From contig JAFQGF010000003.1 in NCBI GenBank assembly GCA_017415555.1, positions 31,108 through 95,107 on the forward strand: DNA of 64,000 bases. Reading direction: 5' to 3'. Numbering within the stretch: the stretch's first letter is position 1; every line of letters begins with the position of its first letter. Under the pieces are notes generated by a model that had not been told where the DNA came from, ran no database searches, and saw only the letters and a list, made by a program, of their open reading frames with translations. This document shows, one piece after another, positions 8,956-18,498 of the stretch. This DNA comes from Akkermansia sp. GTDB taxonomy: Bacteria; Verrucomicrobiota; Verrucomicrobiia; Verrucomicrobiales; Akkermansiaceae. The position numbers and the translations under genes are program-made.

Positions 8956-10023
8956 ATGAGGATGTCCACCTGTGCCACGGTGATGCTATGCCTGTTGACC
9001 TGCTGTCATCGGGGCACCATGCCTGTGCACCGGACGCAGCTGATATCCACCCCGGCTCTGCAGCGACACGATGATGTGCTGTCACTTGCCAGACGACAGA
9101 TGGAGGAAATGGCTCCTCAGATATCCTTTACTCTTTCCGGCGGCAATGCATACAATCGCGCTTACGAGATAGCAGATACGCTGTTGCGGGATGGTGCAGC
9201 GGTTTCTTTCCGTATTCAGACTCGCGGGAACGAGGTGATTCTGGAACCTCGTTATGCAGATAATGAGTTGCTGTGGAAGGCTCATCAATCTGAAGCCGTA
9301 CGAGCAACGCTGACAGATGCGCAACGGCGGGCTCTCGAGGTGGCAAGAAAGGTTGTCCGAGATGTCTGTGCAACGCATTCCGGTGAATACGAACGGGCTC
9401 TGGCTCTGCATGATTTCCTCGTCCTGAACAGCACTTATAACGACAGTCTGTCCGGACAGGATACGGCCAATGCCACAACCCGCCTTCTATTGAGCGGACA
9501 GGGTGTATGCGACGCCTACACAAGAGCTTACAAGCTGATGCTCAACATTGCCGGCATTAAGAACATCTTTGTGGCAGGCGTGGCGCAAGGAGAAAATCAC
9601 TGCTGGAATCTGGTGTGTCTGGAAGGCAGGTGGGTACATGTGGACTGCACCTACAGCGATCCCATGCCGGATGAACCGGGACGCCTTTGCCATACCCACT
9701 TTGCTCTACCGGATTCTCTCCTGGCGGCAGACCACAAATGGAATCATTCCGCCTACCCGGCAGCTACTTCTGCTGAGCTGTATTACCCCATGCGCTACCA
9801 TCACTTCCCGACGATGCGGGATTTGCTTGTCTGGCTTGCGTATGAATCACAGCCACACCCCCATGTAACCGCCTACGTGGAAGAGCTCAGTCACTTTGCT
9901 GACAAGCGCAGCGGTGCACAGTTTCTCATCGAACAAGCTCATGCAGAACTGAATGCTCATATTATCCGCAGTTTCTCGGTGGAGGAGCATCTTCCGGGCG
10001 TTATTGTCTGCAAGATACGGTGA
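8956..10023 (+). CDS. Lipoprotein with transglutaminase-like domain
   Basis: A 355-residue exported protein of unknown substrate. The N-terminus (MRMSTCATVMLCLLTCC) is a lipoprotein-type signal. The core is a transglutaminase-like papain fold with Cys185 (GQGVCDAYTRAY), His215 (GENHCWNLV) and Asp230 (WVHVDCTYSD), so it should be catalytically competent. This arrangement is typical of the bacterial proteins annotated as protease-like transglutaminases. I start at 8956 because a candidate promoter lies just upstream; an upstream in-frame ATG at 8863 would begin before the promoter. It is a single gene between two strong promoters. Confidence 0.88.
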   Translation: MRMSTCATVMLCLLTCCHRGTMPVHRTQLISTPALQRHDDVLSLARRQMEEMAPQISFTLSGGNAYNRAYEIADTLLRDGAAVSFRIQTRGNEVILEPRYADNELLWKAHQSEAVRATLTDAQRRALEVARKVVRDVCATHSGEYERALALHDFLVLNSTYNDSLSGQDTANATTRLLLSGQGVCDAYTRAYKLMLNIAGIKNIFVAGVAQGENHCWNLVCLEGRWVHVDCTYSDPMPDEPGRLCHTHFALPDSLLAADHKWNHSAYPAATSAELYYPMRYHHFPTMRDLLVWLAYESQPHPHVTAYVEELSHFADKRSGAQFLIEQAHAELNAHIIRSFSVEEHLPGVIVCKIR

Positions 10024-10037
10024 AATTAAGTTTTGAC

Positions 10038-10066
10038 TTGACAAAAGAATAGCAAGCGTGTATAGT
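10038..10066 (+). promoter_or_regulatory. Consensus promoter of lepA
   Basis: A near-perfect sigma70-type promoter: TTGACA (10038-10043), exactly 17 nt, TATAGT (10061-10066). The -10 ends 9 nt before the lepA ATG at 10076, so only about 0-3 untranslated nucleotides are expected. Confidence 0.85.
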
Positions 10067-10075
10067 CCCGCGCGC

Positions 10076-11881
10076 ATGGCTACGGATATCCGCTACAAAC
10101 GCAACTTTTCGATTATTGCACATATTGACCACGGCAAGACGACCTTATCGGATCGTCTGCTGGAGTTCACGAACACCATCGGTGAGCGCGACAAGCAGGA
10201 TCAGCTGCTCGATGCCATGGATTTGGAACGAGAGAAGGGAATTACCATTAAGTCCCATCCGGTAACAATGCGATACAAGGCCAAGGATGGTAACACCTAC
10301 GAGCTCAATCTGCTGGATACACCCGGCCACGTGGATTTCTCCTACGAAGTGAGCCGTTCTCTTGCAGCATGCGATGGCGCAGTGCTGATTGTGGATGCCG
10401 CTCAGGGTGTGGAGGCACAGACGCTGGCCAACATGCACCTCGCCCTCGACCAGCAGCTTGAAATCGTACCCGTTGTCAACAAAATCGACCTTCCCAGTGC
10501 CAACCTGCCCAAGGTGTACAAGCAGTTGGAAGACATTGTATGCATCCCTCACGAGGAGGCAATCCTGTGCTCTGCCAAGGCCGGTATCGGTATCGAGGAG
10601 GTGCTGGAGGCCATCGTAACCCGGGTGCCGCACCCGAAGCCGGCAGAAGATGACAAGCTGCGTGCACTGGTATTTGACTCAGTATACGACTCCTACCGCG
10701 GCGTAGTCTCCTATGTTCGTATGATGAGTGGCACTGTTTCCCGTGGCATGAAGGTGAAGCTTTTTGCCACGGATGAGACATACGAAGTGAAGGAGGTGGG
10801 TATTTTTACTCCCAAGATGCAGGCTACAGACCAGCTGGAGACCGGCGATGTAGGTTACATTATTGCCAATATGAAATCGGCAGCCGATGTAAAGATTGGT
10901 GATACATACACCAACCTGTCCAATCCCTGCGATGAACCGCTGCCGGGCTTCAAGGAAATTCGCCCCATGGTGTTCTCCGGTATTTACCCGGTGGATTCCT
11001 CCGACTACGAGGCTCTGAAGGCCGCCATGGCCAAGCTGCAGATTAATGATGCAGCATTCACCTACATGGGAGAAAGCTCCGTTGCTCTTGGTTTCGGTTT
11101 CCGCTGTGGTTTCCTCGGTCTGCTGCACATGGAGATTATCCAGGAGCGTCTGCGCCGCGAATTCAACATGGATGTCATCTCCACCTATCCCTCCGTGATT
11201 TACGAGGTAACTAAGACGGATGGCACAGAGATTCTGGTGGATAACCCCAGCATCCTGCCCGACCCGCAGGAGATACAGGAAATACGCGAGCCCATCGTCA
11301 AGGTGTTCGTGATGATTCCGGCAGACTACATCGGTGATATCATGCGCATCGTGATGGAAAAGCGCGGCGAAGTGGTACATACCGAGACGATTGACGACAC
11401 CCGTGTGATGCTCACCTGCCGCATCCCCATGGCCGAAATACTGGTGGACTTCAACGACAAACTCAAATCCACCACACGCGGTTACGGCTCCATGGACTAC
11501 GAATATGATGGCTACCAGGCCGCTAAGCTCGTGAAGATGGATATGATGATTGCCGGCGAGCCGGTGGATGCCTTCTCCATGATTGTGCACCGCGAACGAG
11601 CTGAGTCCCAAGGGCGTGAGATAGCGCTGAAGCTGAAAGATGTGATACCCAGACAGCTTTTTACTGTAGCCATCCAGGCCTGCATCGGTGGTAAGATTAT
11701 CGCCCGCGAGAGCATCTCTGCCATGCGTAAGAATGTGACGGCCAAGTGTTACGGCGGTGACGTAACCCGTAAGCGCAAACTCCTCGAAAAACAGAAGGAG
11801 GGTAAGAAGCGTATGAAGTCCATCGGCCGCGTGAACATCCCGCAGGAGGCGTTCATCAACGTGCTGAAAACCGGCGATTAA
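10076..11881 (+). CDS. lepA: Translation elongation factor 4 (LepA)
   Basis: A ribosome-dependent GTPase related to EF-G that acts on stalled or mistranslocated ribosomes and in initiation. The 601 residues show G1 (AHIDHGKTTLSDRL), G3 (DTPGHVDF), G4 (NKIDL), and the LepA-specific C-terminal domain ending with KRKLLEKQKEGKKRMK and VNIPQEAF. Length is typical. The ATG at 10076 is chosen over one at 10058, which lies within the promoter. The gene is monocistronic, with its own promoter and a strong terminator. Confidence 0.98.
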   Translation: MATDIRYKRNFSIIAHIDHGKTTLSDRLLEFTNTIGERDKQDQLLDAMDLEREKGITIKSHPVTMRYKAKDGNTYELNLLDTPGHVDFSYEVSRSLAACDGAVLIVDAAQGVEAQTLANMHLALDQQLEIVPVVNKIDLPSANLPKVYKQLEDIVCIPHEEAILCSAKAGIGIEEVLEAIVTRVPHPKPAEDDKLRALVFDSVYDSYRGVVSYVRMMSGTVSRGMKVKLFATDETYEVKEVGIFTPKMQATDQLETGDVGYIIANMKSAADVKIGDTYTNLSNPCDEPLPGFKEIRPMVFSGIYPVDSSDYEALKAAMAKLQINDAAFTYMGESSVALGFGFRCGFLGLLHMEIIQERLRREFNMDVISTYPSVIYEVTKTDGTEILVDNPSILPDPQEIQEIREPIVKVFVMIPADYIGDIMRIVMEKRGEVVHTETIDDTRVMLTCRIPMAEILVDFNDKLKSTTRGYGSMDYEYDGYQAAKLVKMDMMIAGEPVDAFSMIVHRERAESQGREIALKLKDVIPRQLFTVAIQACIGGKIIARESISAMRKNVTAKCYGGDVTRKRKLLEKQKEGKKRMKSIGRVNIPQEAFINVLKTGD

Positions 11882-11914
11882 TGCTCGCCACGCACGGTCC
11901 GACTATTGATTCGC

Positions 11915-11952
11915 AGCATTCGGTAGCCTTCCCGCTATCGAATGCTTTTTTT
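11915..11952 (+). terminator. Rho-independent terminator of lepA
   Basis: Arms AGCATTCG and CGAATGCT with an inner TAGC/GCTA pairing, then a run of seven T. It lies about 35 nt after the lepA stop and between convergent genes. Confidence 0.85.
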
Positions 11953-11979
11953 GTATGCACGGACTCTTCCAGCTCAAAA

Positions 11980-12717
11980 TCACCTGCCGATTCTGGCTTT
12001 GAACTTCACCGGGGCGTAAGCTTCGCCCTGTGGCTTATGAGTAGAAAGCCGGAACTGAAGTTCCTCAAACTTACTGCTGAGCACATAGGTCGCAGAAACC
12101 TTGTTGCTGTTCTCATGGCAGATACCTTCAATGATATTACTCTCCAGAGGCGTACCCTCATTGTCGCAGATGGTGATAGCCGCGATATCGGGCGCGTTCT
12201 CGTATTCGAGGATAAAGGCTATATTGTCCGGGTCCTCGGCATTGGCAGAGGAGGGGGTGATGGTAAATTCGTGCCCATTGATGGTGAATTTTTCATCCTT
12301 ACCGGGGTGGAAAACAACAGGGGTATGTTCTATTTCCCCACAGGAAAGCGGTATGCTGAGCAGTGTATCGCAGCTCATACTACCGCCTTGAGGTCGGCTG
12401 GGAAAGTCATATACGGCTATGATACAAGGGGTATCCTCATTAGCATCGTAGCAATGTTCCCATTCGCGGAAGGTGCCTTTCATGCTGTTTCCCTTGCCAT
12501 CCGCAGCTTCCAATTCCCGGAGATGTGCATCCTGGCGAATGCTGTAGCCCTCAGACGGGGTAATATGCAAACGCACCGAGCAAAGCACCTTCTCAGCATC
12601 CGTAGTAGGAAAAAAGAACTCCACACTCTGCGGGGATACCTTAACGACCATTGGCTCCTCCTGTGCATAAGTCAGGGGGAGAAATAATGCGAACAGTGTC
12701 GTAGAAATGCGTTTCAT
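11980..12717 (-). CDS. Secreted hypothetical protein, first of a tandem pair
   Basis: A 245-residue protein with a signal peptide (MKRISTTLFALFLPLTYAQ). The remainder is rich in beta-forming residues and has several Cys, arranged as two similar-sized halves (roughly 25-130 and 130-245). No catalytic motif is visible. The upstream gene encodes a protein of similar size, similar Cys content and a similar ending (FRL followed by a basic tail), so the two look like diverged tandem paralogs. The genes are 9 nt apart and likely share a transcript. Function is unknown. Confidence 0.75.
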   Translation of the reverse strand: MKRISTTLFALFLPLTYAQEEPMVVKVSPQSVEFFFPTTDAEKVLCSVRLHITPSEGYSIRQDAHLRELEAADGKGNSMKGTFREWEHCYDANEDTPCIIAVYDFPSRPQGGSMSCDTLLSIPLSCGEIEHTPVVFHPGKDEKFTINGHEFTITPSSANAEDPDNIAFILEYENAPDIAAITICDNEGTPLESNIIEGICHENSNKVSATYVLSSKFEELQFRLSTHKPQGEAYAPVKFKARIGR

Positions 12718-12726
12718 GTGGTGGAG

Positions 12727-13488
12727 TTATGGGCGGAGTGACATCACCTCGCCGAGTGAAACGTCGAGGCGGAAGCGTACTTTTTCTCGCTGAGGCGCTT
12801 TGATGGTGACAACACGAACAAACTCAGTGGGGTTGGTATCCCACATCTGCATAGAGAAGGTATTGCCCCCAATGGGCGTGATTTCCACGGGCTGGGTATA
12901 CAATTCCCCGTTGATGCCTTTCCATACACGCTCCACGCGTCGTATCGTTGAGCCGGACGAACATGTCATTTTCATGTTGGCGCAACGCATCTTGGTGCCT
13001 TCCCGATTTGACCAGGAGGCATTGCCGGGAGCCGGCTGTACCTTGATGGTGGAGTCTCCCATGCGGTGTACAGAGAGTCCCACCATACTCATTGGTACAG
13101 GAGGATGCGCCGTGCGCTCTTTCGCCACAGTCACCAGCAACTCGCCCTCAATCTCCACCTTCGAGCCGGTAGGGCGGGTGGAACAGGTAAATGTTGTCAG
13201 GGCTCGATTATCCGGCGTGATGACGATAGCCCCGCGGTCTGCCAGGCGTATGGCACCGGTGGCATCCTTTATGCGGATAGTGCCAGTTAGCAAGGTGCTT
13301 TCGCACATGGAGAAGCCGGGTGGGGGCAGCAGTTCCAGCGTGCAGGAAAAACCGGGAGCGGTGGCGCTGTTATGTGTACGGTACTCCGTACGGCAGCTGC
13401 GCAGCTGCACCGTGACAGGTGACTGCTGTGCTTCACAGACAAAAGAAGCACCCAGGAATAAACAGAGGCTGAACACACGCAGGAACAC
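12727..13488 (-). CDS. Secreted hypothetical protein, second of a tandem pair
   Basis: A 253-residue secreted protein of unknown function. I start at a GTG at 13488, giving a clean signal peptide (MFLRVFSLCLFLGASFVCEA), because a promoter (TTGCTT, 17 nt, TATAAG) ends 7 nt upstream and AGGAG lies just before it. An ATG at 13566 in the same frame would lie upstream of that promoter and add an unlikely N-terminus. The mature part has two beta-rich halves with paired Cys and resembles the next gene. It is transcribed away from the synthase gene at 13612. Confidence 0.72.
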   Translation of the reverse strand: MFLRVFSLCLFLGASFVCEAQQSPVTVQLRSCRTEYRTHNSATAPGFSCTLELLPPPGFSMCESTLLTGTIRIKDATGAIRLADRGAIVITPDNRALTTFTCSTRPTGSKVEIEGELLVTVAKERTAHPPVPMSMVGLSVHRMGDSTIKVQPAPGNASWSNREGTKMRCANMKMTCSSGSTIRRVERVWKGINGELYTQPVEITPIGGNTFSMQMWDTNPTEFVRVVTIKAPQREKVRFRLDVSLGEVMSLRP

Positions 13489-13495
13489 CTTGCTC

Positions 13496-13524
13496 CTTAT
13501 AACGAATTTTGAGGGCTGAAGCAA
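13496..13524 (-). promoter_or_regulatory. Promoter of the secreted-protein pair
   Basis: TTGCTT (13519-13524), 17 nt, TATAAG (13496-13501) on the minus strand, 7 nt before the GTG at 13488. It decides the start codon. Confidence 0.6.
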
Positions 13525-13575
13525 GCAAAATCGCTGATACTGACTGCTCTGGCGCATTTTTCTCATAAAAATACC

Positions 13576-13604
13576 TTGTCATGTGGCGCAAACTGGTGCA
13601 TAAT
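13576..13604 (+). promoter_or_regulatory. Promoter of the squalene/phytoene synthase gene
   Basis: TTGTCA (13576-13581), 17 nt, CATAAT (13599-13604), ending 7 nt before the ATG at 13612. Confidence 0.7.
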
Positions 13605-13611
13605 TCCGGGC

Positions 13612-14520
13612 ATGAAGCATGGAACAGACCTGACAGGAGAACTGCTCAAAGCCGTCTCTCGTTCATTTTACCTGACTATCTACTGGCTACCACAGGCCAT
13701 GCGTAGCGGGGTGGCTCTGGGCTACATGCTTGCCCGGGCTACGGATAGCGTGGCTGACACCTCATCGGCCGCCCCGGAGTTGAGAGAGTGCGTGTTGCTG
13801 CGCATGAGAGGTGCCATAGCCGGAACAGATTCTGCTGAAGAAAGGGTGGCACTGCTGGAAGACCTGAGTTGTACCATGGCAGAAGCTCAACAGAATCCAG
13901 CCGAAAGCACATTACTGCGCCGCTTCGGCGATTGCCTTGCAGCACTGCAAACTTTCCCTGCGGAGCAACAGGCCTGCATTCGCAAAGTTCTTCACACTAT
14001 CATTGAAGGTCAGCTGTGGGATATAACCTACTTCCGCAAGCACAACAGTGTGGATACTGATGAACAGACTATCAACTACACCTACCTTGTGGCCGGATGT
14101 GTGGGTGAGTTCTGGACAGAGCTGGGCTACGCCGCTATGGGTACCGCATTTTGTGCCCCGGATAAACGGGAAGATATGCTCCGTGCAGGTATTCGCTATG
14201 GGCAGGGGCTACAGCTCATCAACATTCTGCGAGACCGGGAGGAGGATGCCCGGCGCGGGCGTTCCTATCTGTGTTCCGATGCAAAAAAATGGCTGAACAG
14301 AGCGGATTACTATATGAATGACGGCATTGATTACTGTCAACGACTGCGCGGATTCCGCCTCCGATTTGCCGGCATGCTGCCCGCCCTCATCGGCAAAAAA
14401 ACAATTGCCTTGCTCCGAAGAGCAAGGCCGGAAGATGGACGGGTTAAGATTCCCCGCAGTGCCGTTTACGGCTGTATGCTCAAAGCTGTGTGGCTCAGCC
14501 TTGCTGGGCGAGCTTCTTAA
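13612..14520 (+). CDS. Squalene/phytoene synthase family protein
   Basis: A head-to-head prenyl synthase condensing two farnesyl or geranylgeranyl diphosphates. Both Asp-rich motifs are present: DSVAD at 45-49 and the second as RDREEDARRGR following QLINIL, plus the YTYLVAGCVGEFW helix. Length (302 residues) fits squalene- and HpnD-type enzymes slightly better than long phytoene synthases. No other carotenoid or hopanoid genes are nearby, so the product cannot be decided. Its 3' end overlaps the convergent def gene by 26 bp. Confidence 0.88.
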   Translation: MKHGTDLTGELLKAVSRSFYLTIYWLPQAMRSGVALGYMLARATDSVADTSSAAPELRECVLLRMRGAIAGTDSAEERVALLEDLSCTMAEAQQNPAESTLLRRFGDCLAALQTFPAEQQACIRKVLHTIIEGQLWDITYFRKHNSVDTDEQTINYTYLVAGCVGEFWTELGYAAMGTAFCAPDKREDMLRAGIRYGQGLQLINILRDREEDARRGRSYLCSDAKKWLNRADYYMNDGIDYCQRLRGFRLRFAGMLPALIGKKTIALLRRARPEDGRVKIPRSAVYGCMLKAVWLSLAGRAS

Positions 14521-15052
14521 GCTTCTTGGCCAGGGTTATCTTGGCCGCAGAGGATACGCGGTCAGTAAAGAGGAACCCATCCAGGTGGTCGCACTCGTGT
14601 TGCAGGCAGCGCGCCAACAGACCGCCGCAGTCTACCTCAAGCACGGTTCCGTCCAGCTGGGGCAGACTGGCCTTAACATGATCCAGACGGCATACGTTGG
14701 CGCGGATATTACGGACACTCAGACACCCCTCTGTAAAAAGCTCCTGCTTACCGTAAGGCTCAATGCTGGGGTTGATGAATACCAGCGGCATGATGTCGCG
14801 GATAGGACGCAGCTCTCCGTTGATAGTGGCCATCTCCGGTTCGGCACCTTCTTCCTCATCCTCGGGAATATCTATGACTACCAGTCGCAGATTCTCGCCA
14901 ACCTGCGGTGCAGCAAGCCCAATGCCATTGGCTGCGTACATGGTCTCAATCATGTTGGAGGCCAGTCCGCGGATGGCATCGTCCACATGTTCTACCGGCG
15001 CACTCACTGCACGCAGTACCGGGTCACCGTATTGTGTGATGGAAAGAAGCAT
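14495..15052 (-). CDS. def: Peptide deformylase
   Basis: Removes the formyl group from the N-terminal methionine of nascent proteins. All three family motifs are present: GIGLAAPQVG, EGCLSV with metal ligand Cys110, and HECDHLDG with ligands His152 and His156 and catalytic Glu153. At 185 residues it is of normal length. An acidic insertion (PEDEEEGAEPE) follows the first motif. It is transcribed alone from a promoter at 15077-15105 and converges on the synthase gene. Confidence 0.97.
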   Translation of the reverse strand: MLLSITQYGDPVLRAVSAPVEHVDDAIRGLASNMIETMYAANGIGLAAPQVGENLRLVVIDIPEDEEEGAEPEMATINGELRPIRDIMPLVFINPSIEPYGKQELFTEGCLSVRNIRANVCRLDHVKASLPQLDGTVLEVDCGGLLARCLQHECDHLDGFLFTDRVSSAAKITLAKKLKKLAQQG

Positions 15053-15076
15053 AATCTGATGAGAAGTGGATGAGTC

Positions 15077-15105
15077 ATTCTGCCTTTCGTGAAACGTAAA
15101 GTCAA
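15077..15105 (-). promoter_or_regulatory. Promoter of def
   Basis: TTGACT (15100-15105), 17 nt, CAGAAT (15077-15082) on the minus strand, 24 nt before the ATG at 15052. The rest of the 137-nt gap to the next gene holds nothing I recognise. Confidence 0.55.
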
Positions 15106-15189
15106 GTCATTTCCGCGCATGCAGTCACACAATCCCGGAAGATATGACAAGGCTCCACTCAAATTCCCCAAATGCATCGCTTCTGCACC

Positions 15190-18100
15190 TCATTTATCCG
15201 TCCAGTTCAGAAAATCCTCAGGCGGAACCGTGGCCGGGTCGAGCTCGGGTATGCCGTTTTTTGACTCGCCCGAAGAAATCAGGCATGCGTGGGGCTGGGA
15301 AAGTATGCTGTTGCCGCTCAAAGTATCCATTTTCCTGAGCAGCGCAGACTCCGCAGCCGTCGTACCGGGGCGGTATTTCTGTTCCAGCAACAGTAGGGCA
15401 TTGCGTGTGGCTGCAGAGAATCCGAAACCGGAGCCAATCTGCTCGCGAACGACTGGGAGCAAGATGAATTTATCCCGCCATATTGCAGGAGCTTCCGGGT
15501 GCGCAGCCAGATAGAGATACAGCTTCTGTGCCGGGGTCTCCATAGTCGTTGGCATCGGGTCGATGGACTTTTCCGTGAAGAACATCACCAGAACCGGTAA
15601 GCCGGTATCAGCTGCCATTTCTGCCGCCTGAGTGGGAGTTGTTGCCAGGCGGAGCTGCTGGCTGAGTTTATCGTGCTCTTTGCAAAAAGCCGCGGCCTGT
15701 TCTGCCTGTTTACCAGTCAGACCGAAGGTACGCAGGTGGGATATGGAGTTATCCGGGCGCAGCACTGCGAGAATATGGTGACCGGGTTTGCCAAAGTCCG
15801 GATAGGCATAGAGGGGGCACCCCCATTCCTTGTCGAAATTAGCGAGGTAGTAGGGAGGGCGCTTCCATTCCCAGAGGGAAATGCCATTCTCTCTTTTCCA
15901 TGTTTCGATGCGTTGCGTGGGGGATTCCGCCAGCGATGAGCGTAACAGCAGGCGGGTTTTACCATCCTCCGCTTGAATACAGAGAGAGTCCGGCTGCTCG
16001 TAGACGCCCACCAAACGACCATGTACGCTGCTGCCGTCTTTCAGTCGCCATTCGCAAGCAGCACTGTTGGTGAACTTGTATGAAACGACCGGAGCGACCG
16101 CAGACTGCTGTGGCAGTTCTTCTGTGGGAGCGGTTTCTTGCAGACATTCCTGCGCCAGTGCTCTGTAACGAGCAATATCTGCATGGCTGGGAATCCTTCC
16201 GTAGGGCGTAGCCGTGGAAACGCCTTCGCACAGCAGGTATTCATACACAAAAGCCGCTTTTGCCGGCTGCCCATGGCGCAGGAACATCTCAGCCATGGCC
16301 GGAGAAACGCCGGCACTGAGCCCCTCTGTGCAGATAAGAGAAAGCCTGACTGCATTTGCCGCGCCTTCGGGGGTGGATGCCAGTAATTCCAATCCCTCCG
16401 TGTAGATATTCTCATCGCAAGTGCGCCATAACATAGTGAGCAGTAATGCGTCTTTTCGCAGGCGGGAGGCTTCTGCCGGTGAGGTAGCCAGCATTGCCGC
16501 GGCGAGACGCCAGGCGGGAGTTGCCTTAGTGTCGTCCTGTTCTGCCATGTCTGCCAGCAATTTTTGCGCGTCGCTGCTCCTATCGCACGCCAGCAGGGTT
16601 TCAATCAGCCGCAGGCCATTCCCGGCATATTTACCACAGAAGAAGCGGCGTGGACAATCCTCCCAACTGAGCAGCAATTCTCCCATACCGGAACGCAGCA
16701 GCAGCGAAATAATGCTACCGCAAATCCGTGGGTCGTCATCCGTAGCATGTTCCTGAGCCAGAGCCAGAAGTGCCCGGGCAGATGTATTGCGCTGCTGTTC
16801 ATTTGTTGGCATGGCTCCGCTAACGTATGCGGCGTGCATCAGATTCTCGCCGGTTTCATCCTCTCCGGCCAGAGCTGCTACCGTCATTTCTGCCTCCAGG
16901 CCCATGGCCTCGCCATAAGTGGGCAGGGGGGATTTTTCGCCCTCATAGTGATGGAACATTATCATCAAGGCACGTGGACTTACCCCGCGCAGCTCGCGCT
17001 GGCAGATAATGAGTGGCCAGAGTGAATGCCGATTCAGAAGTCGAGCCAGCGAGGCGCAGGATTTTTCCAGCTCGTCATATCGTTCATGTTTCTCCAGCAA
17101 TGCCAGTTGAAGCGTCATGCGGTGCAACAGTCGGGGCACATACAGACACGCTTCCGACAGAATGGGTAAATGTGTCTCCGGTCCCCGGAAATCAAAGCCT
17201 CTGTCAGGCTCCAGCTCCAGGGTTAATCCGTCGAGCTCCATGCGGAGTGCTATGCGTACATATACTGGCAACCTGCCATCCGTGGGTAAGGGGCGAACGG
17301 CATCGCAGGCACGGAGGGATGCTGCCATCAGAGCAGCTGTGCCATGGTTCTGCTGCACTCCGTCCAGTAGTCGGACTAATTCCTGCATATCGGCATCAAA
17401 TGCGTCCAGAACAGTCCGGGGTGCTTCATCGGCCAGCCCCAGCAGTGCCGGTTTCCAACCGGGCAGCTGTACTGCGGAGGCATCCGGCCAGTGAGCGGTT
17501 TCGTCCGAACGCAGCAGCACCGGCTTCCAGTCCGCATCCTGATGTCCAAGTGCCAGCAGGCAACGCGGGGCAAGTGCTTTGAGCTCTTCCGGCAATCGGG
17601 CGTTCTGTCGACGCAGAACATCAGCGTCTGCTGCTGGGAATTGCAAAGCTGTAAGACAGCTCTCAGGAGCATCGTGTCCATACTCCTTGTAGTGAAGAAT
17701 ACCTTTGCTGCTCAGGAAAGCAGGGGTTGTGCCCGGTTCCATTGTCAGTAACTCATAGCCATACATCGCTTTTCCTCGTGCCAGGGCCTGTGCAGCCCGG
17801 GGATTTTGCCATATCAGCGATGCCAGAAGGTTGTGTGTGCGCTGTCGCCCCTGGCTTGTAGCTGTGGCGATGCCTCCATTGAGTGCACGTTCTGTGTGGA
17901 CAAAGGTACTGTGGCTGTGCGCAAGGTACTCGGTCAGTTTGCGCTCCTGTTCCGTGCTGAGAACCACTGGGCTGCCGTCCGAATAGCAGCGAATGAAGTT
18001 CCGTGTCATGCGGGCATCCGCCATCACTCTGCCAGTGTAGCCTGTGTAGTACATCATGGCGCGGCGCAGCATTTCCAATTGTGCCCAACTATGATGCTCA

Positions 18101-18495
18101 CTTTCCCACAGCCATTCTCGCAGCGCTTCATAACGTTCGCTTGCTTTCATATCCGAACGGATGAAGTCGCGCATACGCAGAACAAACTCCTTTCCCGGGT
18201 CTGCGGCGAATCGCGACCGTACGTTCAGGATACGGCGGTATTCAAGAAGAACGGACAGCCTTTCCAGTTGTTCCTTCGGGAGCAAAGCTATCTGCTTATC
18301 GATGGATTTGCTGCAGAAGCTCAGACGGTAGAAGGCCTCATCATCATTTATGTCACGCAGCAGGGAGTCCAGATGGGATGTCAGCTCAGACTTCGGTATA
18401 GGTTGAGCCTCCGTCGGGAAAATGTATGCTCTCTGTTGAGCAGTAGCAGTGCAGCACAGCAACAAAAACAACAGGATATGAGTGGATTTTTTCAT
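15190..18495 (-). CDS. Large secreted protein with helical repeats, SHD1-like and thioredoxin-like C-terminal domains
   Basis: A 1101-residue exported protein (signal peptide MKKSTHILLFLLLCCTATA) of unknown function. About 800 residues of alternating hydrophobic and charged helices suggest an alpha-solenoid of TPR type. At roughly 830-890 there is a short beta domain like SHD1 (EWRLKDGSSVHGRLVGV and DGKTRLLLRSSL). The last 130 residues look like a thioredoxin fold (GLPVLVMFF, then YLAAHPEAPAIWRDKF) but lack a CxxC motif, so it is probably not a redox enzyme. The upstream gene, 3 nt away, encodes the same two C-terminal domain types. Confidence 0.82.
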   Translation of the reverse strand: MKKSTHILLFLLLCCTATAQQRAYIFPTEAQPIPKSELTSHLDSLLRDINDDEAFYRLSFCSKSIDKQIALLPKEQLERLSVLLEYRRILNVRSRFAADPGKEFVLRMRDFIRSDMKASERYEALREWLWESEHHSWAQLEMLRRAMMYYTGYTGRVMADARMTRNFIRCYSDGSPVVLSTEQERKLTEYLAHSHSTFVHTERALNGGIATATSQGRQRTHNLLASLIWQNPRAAQALARGKAMYGYELLTMEPGTTPAFLSSKGILHYKEYGHDAPESCLTALQFPAADADVLRRQNARLPEELKALAPRCLLALGHQDADWKPVLLRSDETAHWPDASAVQLPGWKPALLGLADEAPRTVLDAFDADMQELVRLLDGVQQNHGTAALMAASLRACDAVRPLPTDGRLPVYVRIALRMELDGLTLELEPDRGFDFRGPETHLPILSEACLYVPRLLHRMTLQLALLEKHERYDELEKSCASLARLLNRHSLWPLIICQRELRGVSPRALMIMFHHYEGEKSPLPTYGEAMGLEAEMTVAALAGEDETGENLMHAAYVSGAMPTNEQQRNTSARALLALAQEHATDDDPRICGSIISLLLRSGMGELLLSWEDCPRRFFCGKYAGNGLRLIETLLACDRSSDAQKLLADMAEQDDTKATPAWRLAAAMLATSPAEASRLRKDALLLTMLWRTCDENIYTEGLELLASTPEGAANAVRLSLICTEGLSAGVSPAMAEMFLRHGQPAKAAFVYEYLLCEGVSTATPYGRIPSHADIARYRALAQECLQETAPTEELPQQSAVAPVVSYKFTNSAACEWRLKDGSSVHGRLVGVYEQPDSLCIQAEDGKTRLLLRSSLAESPTQRIETWKRENGISLWEWKRPPYYLANFDKEWGCPLYAYPDFGKPGHHILAVLRPDNSISHLRTFGLTGKQAEQAAAFCKEHDKLSQQLRLATTPTQAAEMAADTGLPVLVMFFTEKSIDPMPTTMETPAQKLYLYLAAHPEAPAIWRDKFILLPVVREQIGSGFGFSAATRNALLLLEQKYRPGTTAAESALLRKMDTLSGNSILSQPHACLISSGESKNGIPELDPATVPPEDFLNWTDK

Positions 18496-18498
18496 ATA

